From Escherichia albertii NBRC 107761 = DSM 17582 (lineage in GTDB: Bacteria; Pseudomonadota; Gammaproteobacteria; Enterobacterales; Enterobacteriaceae): a DNA stretch of 64,000 nucleotides. The translations under genes and the position numbers were made by a program. Shown here piece after piece: positions 9,435 through 18,832 of this stretch. Location of the stretch: the NCBI RefSeq assembly GCF_000759775.1, contig NZ_BBMY01000010.1, positions 1-64,000 of the forward strand, written 5' to 3'. Position 1 is the stretch's first letter. Every line of letters starts with the position of its first letter. The notes under the pieces are model-generated. The model searched no databases and was not told the DNA's origin. It saw only the letters and a list, made by a program, of their open reading frames with translations.

Positions 9435-9508
9435 TACAACATTAGCGTCGTTTTTTGAGAATGGTTACAACTTTAGTGCTTTGTGTACAACTTTATTGTC
9501 CTCGGACA
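9435..9508 (-). repeat. Right end of Tn7-like element with TnsB-type repeats
   Basis: Read on the minus strand from 9508 the sequence begins TGTCCGAGGACA, a near-palindrome with the Tn7-family TGT start. Then come three copies of a repeat, on the plus strand TACAACTTTA at 9486-9495 and 9466-9475 and TACAACATTA at 9435-9444, spaced 20 and 31 bases. Tn7 right ends carry overlapping 22-base TnsB sites. The outermost copy contains the yhiN stop codon (9493-9495). The predicted flanking target duplication is GCCGC at 9509-9513. Confidence 0.75.
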
Positions 9509-10695
9509 GCCGCCAAATCCTGCGCACAAGCCCAGGCACTCGACCACGCCCACTGGAAGTTATAGCCCCCCAGCCAGCCGGTGACATCCATGACTTCACC
9601 GATGAAGTACAGGCCAGGCACTTTGCGCGCTTCCATCGTTCGTGAAGAAAGCTCGTTGGTGTCCACGCCGCCGAGCGTCACTTCAGCAGTGCGATAACCT
9701 TCAGTGCCGTTGGGTTGTACGCGCCATTCGGTCAGCGTGGCAATGAGTGTCTGTTGGTCCCGCACGTTGAGCTGTTTCAGCGTCACATCCGGGATTTGCC
9801 CGAGTTGTTGCAGCCGTTCAACCAACCGTTTCGGCAGATGAATCGCCAGTGTGTTCTTCAGGCTTTGATTCGGATGTGCGTTACGCTGTTCATTAAGGAA
9901 GGTATCCAGATCGACATCCGGTAGCAGGTTAATGCTGACAAACTCACCGGGTTGCCAGTAACTGGAAATCTGCAACACCGCAGGACCAGACAAGCCACGA
10001 TGAGTGAAGAGTAGGTTCTCACGAAATACAGTGCCGTTTTCGGCGGTTATTACTGAAGGCACTGCCACGCCCGCCAGCGCCTGTAACTCTTCCAGCAACG
10101 GTTTATGCAAGGTGAATGGCACCAGACCAGCGCGCGTCGGCAATACGTTGAGGCCAAATTGTTCGGCAATCTTATAGCCAAACGGAGACGCTCCGAGCCC
10201 TGGCATTGAGAGTCCACCGGTCGCAATAACCAGCTTTTCACAACCGACAGCCATGCCGTTCAGCTCAAGCGAGAAGCCCGTTTCATCTTTCGCCACACTC
10301 AGCACTTCGCTACGCAATCTGAAGGTCACATTGCCCTTCTCGCACTCCGTCACCAGCATGTCGACAATCTGCTGAGCAGAGTCATCACAGAAGAGTTGCC
10401 CTAACGTTTTCTCGTGCCAGGCGATGCCGTGCTTATTGACCAGATCAATGAAATCCCACTGGGTAAACCGGGCGAGGGCAGACTTACAAAAATGCGGGTT
10501 CTGGCTCAGATAAGCCCCCGGTTCAACATAAAGGTTGGTAAAGTTGCAACGTCCACCGCCAGACATGAGGATTTTGCGCCCTGGTTTTTTACCATTATCG
10601 ATCAGCAGAATCCGGCGTCCCGCCTGACCTGCCAGCGCAGAACAGAACATGCCTGCCGCACCAGCGCCTATAATAATGGCATCAAACCTTTCCAC
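9493..10695 (-). CDS. yhiN: YhiN, flavoprotein of the BaiN/HI0933 family
   Basis: A 400-residue FAD-dependent oxidoreductase-like protein of unknown physiological role. The N-terminal dinucleotide fold GAGAAGMFCSALAG (residues 11-24) and GRKILMSGGGRCNFTN (about 39-54) bind FAD, and a second flavin motif near the C terminus (GWLGGYNFQWAWSSA) is typical. The last residues read AAVRGQ, and the final VRGQ plus stop appear to come from the transposon terminus; from memory the K-12 protein ends differently. The catalytic body is intact, so function is probably kept. It is the attachment gene of the Tn7-like element. Confidence 0.93.
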   Translation of the reverse strand: MERFDAIIIGAGAAGMFCSALAGQAGRRILLIDNGKKPGRKILMSGGGRCNFTNLYVEPGAYLSQNPHFCKSALARFTQWDFIDLVNKHGIAWHEKTLGQLFCDDSAQQIVDMLVTECEKGNVTFRLRSEVLSVAKDETGFSLELNGMAVGCEKLVIATGGLSMPGLGASPFGYKIAEQFGLNVLPTRAGLVPFTLHKPLLEELQALAGVAVPSVITAENGTVFRENLLFTHRGLSGPAVLQISSYWQPGEFVSINLLPDVDLDTFLNEQRNAHPNQSLKNTLAIHLPKRLVERLQQLGQIPDVTLKQLNVRDQQTLIATLTEWRVQPNGTEGYRTAEVTLGGVDTNELSSRTMEARKVPGLYFIGEVMDVTGWLGGYNFQWAWSSAWACAQDLAAVRGQ

Positions 10696-10926
10696 GTTGC
10701 GCTCCTCTTAGAAAAAACGGGCGTGAATTGTAAAGATTCCTCAGTGGTCACACCAGCGTCAATATTACTAAAAGGAAGTATTTGCCTGAATTATATAAGA
10801 TAATTATTTTTTGAGTGAAATCCATACAGGAGGCAAATCAAAAAAAGTCTATATTTCACTTTGCCCGCGCCGCGAAAGTCACTGATAATGCGCCGCGTTC
10901 ATGTCCTCAAAATGGCGTAACGTCCT

Positions 10927-12426
10927 ATGCTACATTTGTTTGCTGGCCTGGATTTGCATACCGGGCTGTTATTATTGCTTGCACTGGCTTTTGTGCTGTT
11001 CTACGAAGCCATCAATGGTTTCCATGACACAGCCAACGCCGTGGCAACTGTCATCTATACCCGCGCGATGCGTTCTCAGCTCGCTGTGGTTATGGCGGCA
11101 GTGTTCAATTTTCTGGGTGTTTTGCTGGGTGGTCTGAGTGTTGCCTATGCCATTGTGCATATGCTGCCGACAGATCTGCTGCTTAATATGGGATCGTCCC
11201 ATGGCCTTGCTATGGTGTTCTCTATGTTGCTGGCGGCGATTATCTGGAACCTGGGTACCTGGTACTTTGGTTTGCCTGCATCCAGCTCCCATACGCTGAT
11301 TGGCGCAATCATAGGTATTGGTTTAACCAATGCATTGATGAACGGAACATCAGTGGTGGATGCACTCAATATCCCGAAAGTATTAAGTATTTTCGCCTCT
11401 CTGATCGTTTCCCCTATTGTCGGCCTGGTGTTTGCTGGCGGTCTGATTTTCTTGCTGCGTCGCTACTGGAGCGGCACCAAGAAACGCGCTCGTATCCACC
11501 TGACCCCAGCGGAACGTGAAAAGAAAGACGGCAAGAAAAAGCCGCCGTTCTGGACGCGTATCGCGCTGATCCTTTCCGCCATCGGCGTGGCGTTTTCCCA
11601 CGGCGCGAACGATGGTCAGAAAGGCATTGGTCTGGTTATGTTGGTACTGATTGGTGTGGCGCCTGCGGGATTTGTGGTTAACATGAATGCCTCAGGCTAC
11701 GAAATCACCCGTACCCGCGATGCAATCAACAACGTGGAAGCTTACTTTGAGCAACACCCTGCACTGTTGAAACAGGCAACCGGTGCTGATCAGTTAGCGC
11801 CAACGCCGAAGGTGGACGCAACGCAACCCGTTGAGTTCCACTGCCATCCTGCGAATACCATTAACGCACTTAATCGCCTGAAGGGCATGTTGACCGCCGA
11901 TGTGGAAAGCTACGACAAGCTGTCGCTTGATCAGCGTAGCCAGATGCGCCGCATTATGCTGTGCGTTTCTGACACCATCGACAAAGTGGTGAAAATGCCT
12001 GGCGTTACTGCGGATGATCAGCGTCTGTTGAAGAAACTGAAGTCCGATATGCTCAGCACTATTGAGTACGCGCCGATTTGGATAATCATGGCGGTCGCAC
12101 TGGCGTTGGGTATCGGTACAATGATCGGCTGGCGTCGCGTGGCAACGACTATCGGTGAGAAAATCGGTAAGAAAGGCATGACCTATGCTCAGGGTATGTC
12201 TGCCCAGATGACGGCGGCAGTTTCTATCGGCCTGGCGAGTTATACCGGGATGCCGGTTTCTACCACCCACGTACTCTCCTCTTCTGTTGCGGGGACGATG
12301 GTCGTTGATGGCGGCGGCTTACAGCGCAAAACGGTGACCAGCATTCTGATGGCCTGGGTATTCACCCTGCCAGCTGCGGTACTGCTCTCCGGCGCGCTCT
12401 ACTGGATCTCCTTGCAGTTCCTGTAA
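10927..12426 (+). CDS. pitA: PitA low-affinity inorganic phosphate transporter
   Basis: A 499-residue inner-membrane protein of the PiT family, which imports neutral metal-phosphate complexes with protons. The PiT signature occurs twice, [11 protein letters not shown] near the N terminus and [12 protein letters not shown] after the first loop, reflecting the inverted-repeat fold. About ten membrane segments are visible, with a large soluble loop (about residues 255-370). Full length, with sequence as in K-12. It is divergent from yhiN and followed by a hairpin terminator. Confidence 0.97.
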   Translation: MLHLFAGLDLHTGLLLLLALAFVLFYEAINGFHDTANAVATVIYTRAMRSQLAVVMAAVFNFLGVLLGGLSVAYAIVHMLPTDLLLNMGSSHGLAMVFSMLLAAIIWNLGTWYFGLPASSSHTLIGAIIGIGLTNALMNGTSVVDALNIPKVLSIFASLIVSPIVGLVFAGGLIFLLRRYWSGTKKRARIHLTPAEREKKDGKKKPPFWTRIALILSAIGVAFSHGANDGQKGIGLVMLVLIGVAPAGFVVNMNASGYEITRTRDAINNVEAYFEQHPALLKQATGADQLAPTPKVDATQPVEFHCHPANTINALNRLKGMLTADVESYDKLSLDQRSQMRRIMLCVSDTIDKVVKMPGVTADDQRLLKKLKSDMLSTIEYAPIWIIMAVALALGIGTMIGWRRVATTIGEKIGKKGMTYAQGMSAQMTAAVSIGLASYTGMPVSTTHVLSSSVAGTMVVDGGGLQRKTVTSILMAWVFTLPAAVLLSGALYWISLQFL

Positions 12427-12444
12427 TTACACGCACCAAAACGA

Positions 12445-12649
12445 GCGGGTCAGTAAACTGGCCCGCTTCAGATTGTTGACATCGTGCGCTTTGTTTATGC
12501 CGGATGCGGCGTGAACGCCTTATCCAGCCTACAAAACATGCAAATTCAATATATTGCAGAGATTGTGTAGGCCTGATAAGCGTGGCGCATCAGGCAATTT
12601 TGCGTTTGCCATCACTCTTGAGCGGGTCAGTTTACTGGCCCGCTTTTTT
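12445..12649 (+). terminator. pitA terminator hairpin, duplicated around a REP pair
   Basis: A hairpin with GCGGG/CCCGC arms occurs at 12445-12466 and again at 12622-12643, the second followed by six T. The two copies differ only in the loop (AGTAAACT versus AGTTTACT). A REP pair (12497-12595) lies between them. Either copy could end pitA transcription; the second has the stronger T run. Confidence 0.7.
12497..12595. repeat. REP/BIME element
   Basis: Two inverted REP units: ATGCCGGATGCGGCGTGAAC... (12497-12534) and GTAGGCCTGATAAGCGTGGC... (12567-12595). These are typical enterobacterial extragenic palindromes, lying between pitA and uspB. Confidence 0.85.
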
Positions 12650-12669
12650 ATGTGTTATCTCTATGGCGT

Positions 12670-13005
12670 TTAATGCCAAATCATCAACGCAATCAGACTA
12701 ACCACCACCAGACCACACAATGCGCTGGTCAGGATAAACTGCCGACGTACGCGCTCACAGCGACGGATAAACTCATCATCGTGATGATCGCGATACCGTT
12801 GCGCATAGATATACCAAACGAGACGCACCTGTTTGTTAGGTTGGCCATGTGAGGTAAAAAAGCCCCCTCCATCTACATATTGATAGAGCAATGGATCGCA
12901 ATTACGCAGTACCACTAACAACGCGCGTAGTGATGAGAAATAGCGCGCCATGTTAACAATGCAAACGACACATAAAGCCCAAAATAATGCGACGGTGCTT
13001 ATCAT
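12670..13005 (-). CDS. uspB: UspB universal stress protein B
   Basis: A 111-residue inner-membrane protein with an N-terminal membrane helix (about 3-22), a basic soluble middle ([24 protein letters not shown]) and a C-terminal helix (about 90-109). In E. coli it is made in stationary phase under sigma S and affects ethanol resistance; its molecular activity is unknown. It is transcribed away from uspA across a shared 389-base regulatory region. Confidence 0.95.
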
Positions 13006-13394
13006 ACCTCCTCCCCGGCGACCTGCCCGCGGAGTTCCACTCCGGGGCTACCGCTCCCGATACGCTGCCAATCAGTTAACACCAGGTCCTGGAGAAACCG
13101 CTTTTGTCGTGACGAACATCAGAGCGGCTCTATAGATAGTGTAGGAGATCAGGTTGTTTTTTTTCCATAAGGTTAACCACTATCAATACATTCATGTCGA
13201 AAATTTGTTTATCTACCTGGTAAGCGAGGCGGATTGACGGATCATCCGGGTCGCTATAAGGTAAGGATGGTCTTAAACTGAATCTTTACGGCTGGGTTAG
13301 CCCCGCGCATGGAGTTCGCAGGACGCGGGTGACGTAACGGCACAAGAAACGCTAGCTGGCCAGTCATCGACAACTTTATGGAAGGAGTAACACT
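13006..13394. promoter_or_regulatory. uspB-uspA divergent regulatory region
   Basis: Non-coding stretch of 389 bases serving both stress genes. A strong GGAG ribosome site precedes uspA (about 13383). No additional ORF has coding support. Individual promoters were not resolved by eye. Confidence 0.6.
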
Positions 13395-13829
13395 ATGGCT
13401 TATAAACACATTCTCATCGCGGTTGATCTCTCCCCGGAAAGCAAAGTACTGGTAGAGAAAGCGGTTTCTATGGCCCGCCCCTACAATGCGAAAGTTTCTC
13501 TGATCCACGTAGATGTGAACTACTCTGACCTATACACCGGGCTTATTGATGTGAATCTGGGCGACATGCAGAAACGCATCTCTGAAGAGACTCATCACGC
13601 TCTGAGCGAACTCTCCACCAACGCAGGTTATCCCATCACTGAAACTCTTAGCGGCAGCGGCGATCTTGGCCAGGTTCTGGTTGATGCAATCAAGAAATAC
13701 GATATGGATCTGGTGGTTTGTGGTCACCACCAGGACTTCTGGAGCAAGCTGATGTCTTCCGCACGCCAGCTTATCAACACCGTTCACGTGGATATGCTGA
13801 TTGTTCCACTGCGTGACGAAGAAGAATAA
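13395..13829 (+). CDS. uspA: UspA universal stress protein A
   Basis: A 144-residue cytoplasmic protein of the Usp family, made during growth arrest and many stresses; it forms dimers and is phosphorylated. It starts with the family motif [16 protein letters not shown] and has an alpha/beta Rossmann-like fold. The ATP-binding G-2X-G-9X-G(S/T) signature of the ATP-binding Usp class is not obvious near the C terminus ([22 protein letters not shown]), consistent with UspA not being an ATP binder. It is followed by a rho-independent terminator. Confidence 0.97.
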   Translation: MAYKHILIAVDLSPESKVLVEKAVSMARPYNAKVSLIHVDVNYSDLYTGLIDVNLGDMQKRISEETHHALSELSTNAGYPITETLSGSGDLGQVLVDAIKKYDMDLVVCGHHQDFWSKLMSSARQLINTVHVDMLIVPLRDEEE

Positions 13830-13852
13830 TCCCCCCTCTTCGAATCGCTCCT

Positions 13853-13885
13853 GAACGCCCGCTTTTGCGGGCGTTTTGCTTTTTG
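13853..13885 (+). terminator. uspA rho-independent terminator
   Basis: GAACGCCCGC-TTTT-GCGGGCGTTT stem-loop followed by a T-rich run, 25 bases after the uspA stop. Confidence 0.85.
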
Positions 13886-13895
13886 GCGCGTCTTG

Positions 13896-13932
13896 TTGCC
13901 AGATGCGGCGTAAACGCCTTATCTGGCCTACG
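13896..13932. repeat. REP element
   Basis: Single REP unit (TTGCCAGATGCGGCG...TATCTGGCCTACG) between uspA and dtpB. The rest of the 317-base gap to dtpB is AT-rich and holds the dtpB promoter region; no gene is seen there. Confidence 0.85.
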
Positions 13933-14146
13933 GTCAACGTACGCAATCAAAATCGCTGCCAAATTCAAAATTTAACACCATCATAATCTTCATCATTAGT
14001 GTGATCATCTGGTTATTTTCTGTTGTAATAGTGTATTAATCTATTCACTGCATCAATATTAAGGATCCCTGACAGAGGTAAACTTTTTCGCGCGTTACCC
14101 CTTACGCGTTCATACTTTTCAGGATGGTATTGGAAGGTTAATAAAT

Positions 14147-15616
14147 ATGAATACAACAACACCCACGGGGATGCTGCGGCAACCTCGCCCATTTTTCATG
14201 ATCTTTTTTGTCGAGTTATGGGAGCGATTCGGCTACTACGGCGTGCAGGGCGTACTGGCGGTTTTCTTCGTTAAACAGCTCGGATTCTCACAAGAGCAGG
14301 CCTTTGTCACCTTCGGCGCTTTTGCTGCGCTGGTCTATGGGCTTATCTCGATCGGTGGCTATGTTGGCGATCATCTGTTGGGGACCAAACGCACTATTGT
14401 CCTCGGGGCAATTGTGCTGGCAATTGGTTACTTCATGACGGGAATGTCCCTACTCAAGCCGGATCTCATCTTTATCGCACTGGGAACAATTGCCGTCGGT
14501 AACGGCCTGTTTAAAGCAAACCCGGCAAGCCTGCTTTCGAAGTGCTATCCACCGAAAGATCCGCGTCTCGATGGCGCTTTCACCCTGTTTTACATGTCGA
14601 TCAATATCGGTTCGTTAGTGGCGTTGTCATTGGCGCCGGTTATTGCCGACAAATTCGGCTATTCCGTCACCTATAACTTGTGCGGCGCCGGATTAATTGT
14701 CGCACTCCTAGTCTACATCGCCTGTCGAGGAATGGTGGAATACATTGGTTCTGAACCCGATTTCCGGCCAATGAGCTTCAGCAAACTACTGTACGTGTTG
14801 TTCGGCAGCGTGGTGATGATCTTCGTTTGTGCATGGCTGATGCACAACGTAGAAATCGCCAACCTGGTACTGATTATTCTCTCCATTGTGGTGACGATTA
14901 TCTTCTTCCGTCAGGCATTCAAGTTGGATAAAACCGGGCGCAATAAAATGTTTGTCGCCTTTATCCTGATGCTTGAAGCGGTGGTGTTTTATATCCTTTA
15001 CGCTCAGATGCCGACGTCACTAAACTTCTTTGCTATCAACAACGTGCATCATGAAATTCTTGGTTTTTCCATCAACCCGGTCAGCTTCCAGGCGCTGAAC
15101 CCGTTCTGGGTCGTACTCGCCAGCCCGGTTCTGGCCGGTATTTACACGCATCTTGGGAACAAAGGTAAAGACCTCTCCATGCCGATGAAATTTACCCTCG
15201 GCATGTTTATGTGCTCACTGGGCTTTCTGACGGCTGCCGCGGCAGGAATGTGGTTTGCTGATGCACAAGGGCTGACGTCGCCGTGGTTTATCGTGTTGGT
15301 TTACTTGTTCCAGAGTTTAGGTGAACTGCTGATTAGCGCCCTGGGCCTGGCGATGATTGCCGCGCTGGTGCCGCAACATTTAATGGGCTTTATTCTCGGG
15401 ATGTGGTTCCTGACGCAGGCTGCCGCATTCTTGCTGGGTGGCTATGTGGCAACATTCACGGCGGTACCGGACAACATTACCGATCCGCTTGAGACGCTGC
15501 CTGTTTATACCAACGTGTTTGGTAAGATCGGTCTGGTCACGCTGGGCGTTGCAGTAGTGATGCTGTTGATGGTGCCATGGCTGAAACGGATGATTGAGAC
15601 GCCGGAAAGCCATTAA
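14147..15616 (+). CDS. dtpB: DtpB dipeptide/tripeptide permease
   Basis: A 489-residue proton-dependent oligopeptide transporter (POT/PTR2 family). The ExxERFxYYG motif is visible at the start of TM1 ([16 protein letters not shown]), and about 14 membrane segments follow. The second POT signature ([20 protein letters not shown]) lies around residue 143. It imports di- and tripeptides with protons. A stand-alone gene followed by REP units and a terminator shared with convergent rsmJ. Formerly yhiP. Confidence 0.96.
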   Translation: MNTTTPTGMLRQPRPFFMIFFVELWERFGYYGVQGVLAVFFVKQLGFSQEQAFVTFGAFAALVYGLISIGGYVGDHLLGTKRTIVLGAIVLAIGYFMTGMSLLKPDLIFIALGTIAVGNGLFKANPASLLSKCYPPKDPRLDGAFTLFYMSINIGSLVALSLAPVIADKFGYSVTYNLCGAGLIVALLVYIACRGMVEYIGSEPDFRPMSFSKLLYVLFGSVVMIFVCAWLMHNVEIANLVLIILSIVVTIIFFRQAFKLDKTGRNKMFVAFILMLEAVVFYILYAQMPTSLNFFAINNVHHEILGFSINPVSFQALNPFWVVLASPVLAGIYTHLGNKGKDLSMPMKFTLGMFMCSLGFLTAAAAGMWFADAQGLTSPWFIVLVYLFQSLGELLISALGLAMIAALVPQHLMGFILGMWFLTQAAAFLLGGYVATFTAVPDNITDPLETLPVYTNVFGKIGLVTLGVAVVMLLMVPWLKRMIETPESH

Positions 15617-15681
15617 TCTTTGTCGCAGAAAACTGGATAGCAATTACACTACCCAGTTTGATAATGATGGTAAATGTAAGA

Positions 15682-15781
15682 TTGCCTGATGCGCTATGCT
15701 TATCAGGCCTACAAGAGAATATCAACACATTGAATTTTCGCGACTTTGTAGGCCGAATAAGGCGTTCGCGCCGCATCCGGT
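15682..15781. repeat. REP/BIME element
   Basis: Two REP units in opposite orientation (TTGCCTGATGCGC... at 15682-15712 and TGTAGGCCGAATAAGGCG... at 15747-15781) between the convergent dtpB and rsmJ. Confidence 0.85.
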
Positions 15782-15792
15782 ACGAACACAGT

Positions 15793-15824
15793 AAAAGCGG
15801 GTAGCAATAATGCTACCCGCTTTT
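15793..15824. terminator. Bidirectional dtpB/rsmJ terminator
   Basis: Perfect 14-base inverted repeat AAAAGCGGGTAGCA-ataa-TGCTACCCGCTTTT, with A runs before and T runs after on both strands, five bases from the rsmJ stop. Confidence 0.88.
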
Positions 15825-15828
15825 ACTT

Positions 15829-16581
15829 TTACACTGGCGTACCAGCATAAATATCAAAACGATGCCCTTTGGTGACAACCGCGTTTGGCGTGGCGACATT
15901 CGCCAGCGGCGGCGCGTAGTCCGGGCGCTTCACCACCACGCGTTTGGTCGCCAGCAACCGCGCAGGCTCCAGCAATCCATCGGCATCAAGATCCGGCCCC
16001 ACCAACGATTGAAAGACACGCATTTCTTTTTTCACCAGCGCGCTTTTCTGCTTATGCGGGAACATCGGATCGAGATAGACCACCTGCGGGCGCGGGGTAA
16101 TATCAGTCAGCGCCGTCAGGCTGGAGGCGTGAATTAACTGCAAACGCTCCTGCAGCCAGCCGCCGATTTCCGCATCCGCATAACCACGCGCCAGGCCGTC
16201 GTCGAGCAATGCGGCAACCACCGGATTACGTTCCAGCATCCGCACGCGGCAGCCGACCGAAGCCAGTACAAAAGCATCGCGCCCTAAACCTGCGGTCGCA
16301 TCTACCACATCCGGCAGATAATCGCCTTTAATGCCCACCGCTTTTGCTACCGCCTCACCGCGTCCGCCGCCAAATTTGCGACGGTGCGCCATCGCCCCAC
16401 CAACAAAATCAACGTAAATGCCGCCCAGCTTCGGTTCATCGCGCTTGCGCAGTTCCAGATGATCCAGCGTTAACACCAGCGCCATCAGGTTGTCTTCATC
16501 GTGTTCCAGCCCCCAACGGGCCGCCAGAACAGATAAGGCGCCGTCTCCGGCGCCTGTTTCATCAATTAAGCAGATTTTCAC
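15829..16581 (-). CDS. rsmJ: RsmJ 16S rRNA m2G1516 methyltransferase
   Basis: A 250-residue SAM-dependent methyltransferase that modifies G1516 of 16S rRNA. The SAM-binding motif is [17 protein letters not shown] (about 105-121), and the catalytic-type motif is YLDPMFP (about 186-192). The GTG start at 16581 gives the product K-12 uses ([10 protein letters not shown]...); the open frame extends 35 codons upstream into prlC without support. The start lies 8 bases after the prlC stop, with AAGGG as ribosome site, so it is co-transcribed with prlC. Formerly yhiQ. Confidence 0.95.
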   Translation of the reverse strand: MKICLIDETGAGDGALSVLAARWGLEHDEDNLMALVLTLDHLELRKRDEPKLGGIYVDFVGGAMAHRRKFGGGRGEAVAKAVGIKGDYLPDVVDATAGLGRDAFVLASVGCRVRMLERNPVVAALLDDGLARGYADAEIGGWLQERLQLIHASSLTALTDITPRPQVVYLDPMFPHKQKSALVKKEMRVFQSLVGPDLDADGLLEPARLLATKRVVVKRPDYAPPLANVATPNAVVTKGHRFDIYAGTPV

Positions 16582-16588
16582 TGAATGA

Positions 16589-18631
16589 TCAGCCCTTAAT
16601 GCCGTAATGCTCCAGCATCGCATCCAGTTGCGGTTCACGACCACGGAAGCGTTTGAACAGATCCATCGGTTCTTCCGAACCGCCACGACTCAGAATGTTG
16701 TCGAGGAACGACTGCCCGGTTTCACGGTTGAAAATACCCTCTTCCTCAAAGCGCGAGAAGGCATCTGCCGCCAGCACATCGGCCCACAGGTAGCTGTAGT
16801 AACCTGCGGCATAACCACCGGCAAAAATGTGGCTGAAAGCGTGCGGGAAGCGGCCCCAGGACGGGGACGGTACCACGGCGACCAGTTTCTTGATTTCTGC
16901 CAGGGTTTCGAGGATTTTCGCTCCCTGATCCGGGCGGAATTCGGCATGGAGGCGGAAATCGAACAGACCGAACTCCAGCTGACGCAGGATAAACAGCGCC
17001 GCCTGATAGTTCTTCGCCGCCAGCATTTTATCCAGCAGCTCCTTCGGCAACGGTTCGCCAGTTTCATAGTGACCGGAGATAAACGCCAGCGCCTCCGGCT
17101 CCCAGCACCAGTTTTCCATAAACTGACTCGGCAGTTCGACCGCATCCCACGGCACACCATTAATACCAGAAACACCCGCTGTTTCGATGCGGGTCAGCAT
17201 ATGATGCAGTCCGTGACCGAACTCGTGGAACAACGTGATCACTTCGTCATGGGTAAACAGCGCCGGTTTACCATTCACCGGGCGGTTGAAGTTACAGGTC
17301 AGATACGCGACCGGTTTTTGCAGCGAACCGTCGGCTTTACGCATCTGGCCTACGCAGTCATCCATCCACGCCCCGCCGCGTTTGTTCTCACGGGCATACA
17401 GATCGAGGTAGAAGCTGCCACGCAGTTCGTTGTTCTCGTCATACAGTTCGAAGAAACGGACATCTGGATGCCAGACATCAACATCTTTACGCTCTTTGGC
17501 AGTGATGCCGTAAATACGTTTCACTACTTCAAACAGGCCGTTAACCGCTTTGTTTTCCGGGAAGTACGGACGCAGTTGTTCATCGCTGATACTGTAGAGA
17601 TGCTGTTTTTGTTTTTCGCTGTAGTACGCGATATCCCACGGCTGCAACTCATCCACGCCAAATTCGGCTTTGGCGAAGGCGCGCAGTTGCGCCAGCTCTT
17701 TTTCGCCCTGCGGACGCGCACGTTTTGCCAGATCGGTTAAGAAATCAAGCACCTGCTGCGGGCTCTCTGCCATTTTTGTTGCCAGCGATTTAAATGCGTA
17801 GTTTTCAAAGCCCAGCAGTTGCGCCAGTTCGTGACGCAGAACGAGGATCTCTTCCATCACCTTGCTGTTGTCCCACTTACCGGCGTTCGGGCCTTGATCA
17901 GAAGCGCGAGTGCTGTAAGCGCGATACATCTCTTCACGCAAAGCCTGGTTGTCGCAGTAAGTCATTACCGGCAGATAGCTTGGGATATCCAGCGTCAGCA
18001 AGTAGCCTTCCAGTTCTTTCGCTTCAGCCTGGGCTTTTGCCGCAGCCAGTGCGCTCTCTGGCATTCCCGCCAGTTCCGCTTCGTCGGTAACGAGTTTGGT
18101 CCAGCCCATCGTCGCATCAAGGACATTGTTGCTGTACTGGTTGCCCAGTTCAGAAAGACGGGTGGCAATCTCTCCGTAACGCTGCTGTTTCTCTTTCGGC
18201 AGGCCGATACCAGACAGTTCAAAATCACGCAGTGCGTTATCAACCGCTTTCTTCTGCGCCGTGTTCAGCGTGGCGTAGTTATCGCCATCGCGCAGGTCGC
18301 GGTACGCTTTATACAGCCCTTCATGTTGCCCGACCCAGGTGCTGTATTCCGACAGCAGCGGCAGAGTTTGTTCGTAGGCTTCACGCAGTTCCGGGCTATT
18401 TTTCACCGAGTTCAGGTGGCTGACCGGGGAGAAAATACGCCCCAGCACATCGTCCACTTCCGCAAGCGGCTGGCAGAGATTTTCCCAGGTGTACGGCGCA
18501 CCCTGCGCTACCACGCGCTCCACATTTTCGCGGCAATCGCTCAACGCTTTGGTTACAGCGGGAACAACATGCTCTGGCAGGATTTTAGAAAATGGTGGTA
18601 GTTCAAAGGGAGTCAGTAACGGATTCGTCAT
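16589..18631 (-). CDS. prlC: PrlC oligopeptidase A
   Basis: A 680-residue cytoplasmic zinc metallopeptidase of family M3 that degrades oligopeptides, including cleaved signal peptides. The active-site motif HEFGH is seen at about residues 469-473 ([15 protein letters not shown]), with the downstream glutamate region ([10 protein letters not shown]) providing the third zinc ligand. Full length, with sequence almost as in K-12. First gene of the prlC-rsmJ operon. Long antisense frames over it are shadows. Confidence 0.97.
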   Translation of the reverse strand: MTNPLLTPFELPPFSKILPEHVVPAVTKALSDCRENVERVVAQGAPYTWENLCQPLAEVDDVLGRIFSPVSHLNSVKNSPELREAYEQTLPLLSEYSTWVGQHEGLYKAYRDLRDGDNYATLNTAQKKAVDNALRDFELSGIGLPKEKQQRYGEIATRLSELGNQYSNNVLDATMGWTKLVTDEAELAGMPESALAAAKAQAEAKELEGYLLTLDIPSYLPVMTYCDNQALREEMYRAYSTRASDQGPNAGKWDNSKVMEEILVLRHELAQLLGFENYAFKSLATKMAESPQQVLDFLTDLAKRARPQGEKELAQLRAFAKAEFGVDELQPWDIAYYSEKQKQHLYSISDEQLRPYFPENKAVNGLFEVVKRIYGITAKERKDVDVWHPDVRFFELYDENNELRGSFYLDLYARENKRGGAWMDDCVGQMRKADGSLQKPVAYLTCNFNRPVNGKPALFTHDEVITLFHEFGHGLHHMLTRIETAGVSGINGVPWDAVELPSQFMENWCWEPEALAFISGHYETGEPLPKELLDKMLAAKNYQAALFILRQLEFGLFDFRLHAEFRPDQGAKILETLAEIKKLVAVVPSPSWGRFPHAFSHIFAGGYAAGYYSYLWADVLAADAFSRFEEEGIFNRETGQSFLDNILSRGGSEEPMDLFKRFRGREPQLDAMLEHYGIKG

Positions 18632-18832
18632 AGGTACAGTCCTGGTTAAATAGGGGGAACGAAACGCTCACAGGCGCTTTACATAATGTCTGTAGCATGG
18701 GGTTAAGTGTAGTGAATTTCAATGAGAAACGTTACGCTTTCGCGGCGGCGGCCTCTTTTCGGTATACTGTCCAGATACGCTTTTGTGCGCCCCGAATACG
18801 GGCCGATTTTACTTACCGGAACACCTTTATCC

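Larger units (their letters stand above)
1..9508. mobile_element. Tn7-like transposon, right-hand part (left end outside window)
   Basis: Seen: a minus-strand block tnsA-tnsB-tnsC-tnsD-tniQ with overlapping or closely spaced genes, beside a terminus with three copies of a TnsB-type repeat and the Tn7-family TGT end. As in Tn7, the tnsA-proximal end faces the target gene, here the 3' end of yhiN. Cargo (a HipB-like regulator and an ATPase) lies on the far side of the tns genes. No tnsE or cas gene is visible in this part. The coding DNA is AT-rich compared with yhiN and pitA. The left end and the five-base target duplication lie beyond position 1. Inference: insertion is directed by the TnsD-type protein to the yhiN 3' end. 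Confidence 0.9.

Noticed and set aside
15885..16137. Small plus-strand frames over rsmJ
   Set aside because: Antisense to conserved rsmJ, Arg/Ala/His-rich, no start signals.
16607..17740. 377-codon plus-strand frame over prlC, and 17819-18601 further along
   Set aside because: Exactly antisense to the intact prlC gene, with no ribosome site and His/Arg/Gln-rich composition typical of shadow frames.
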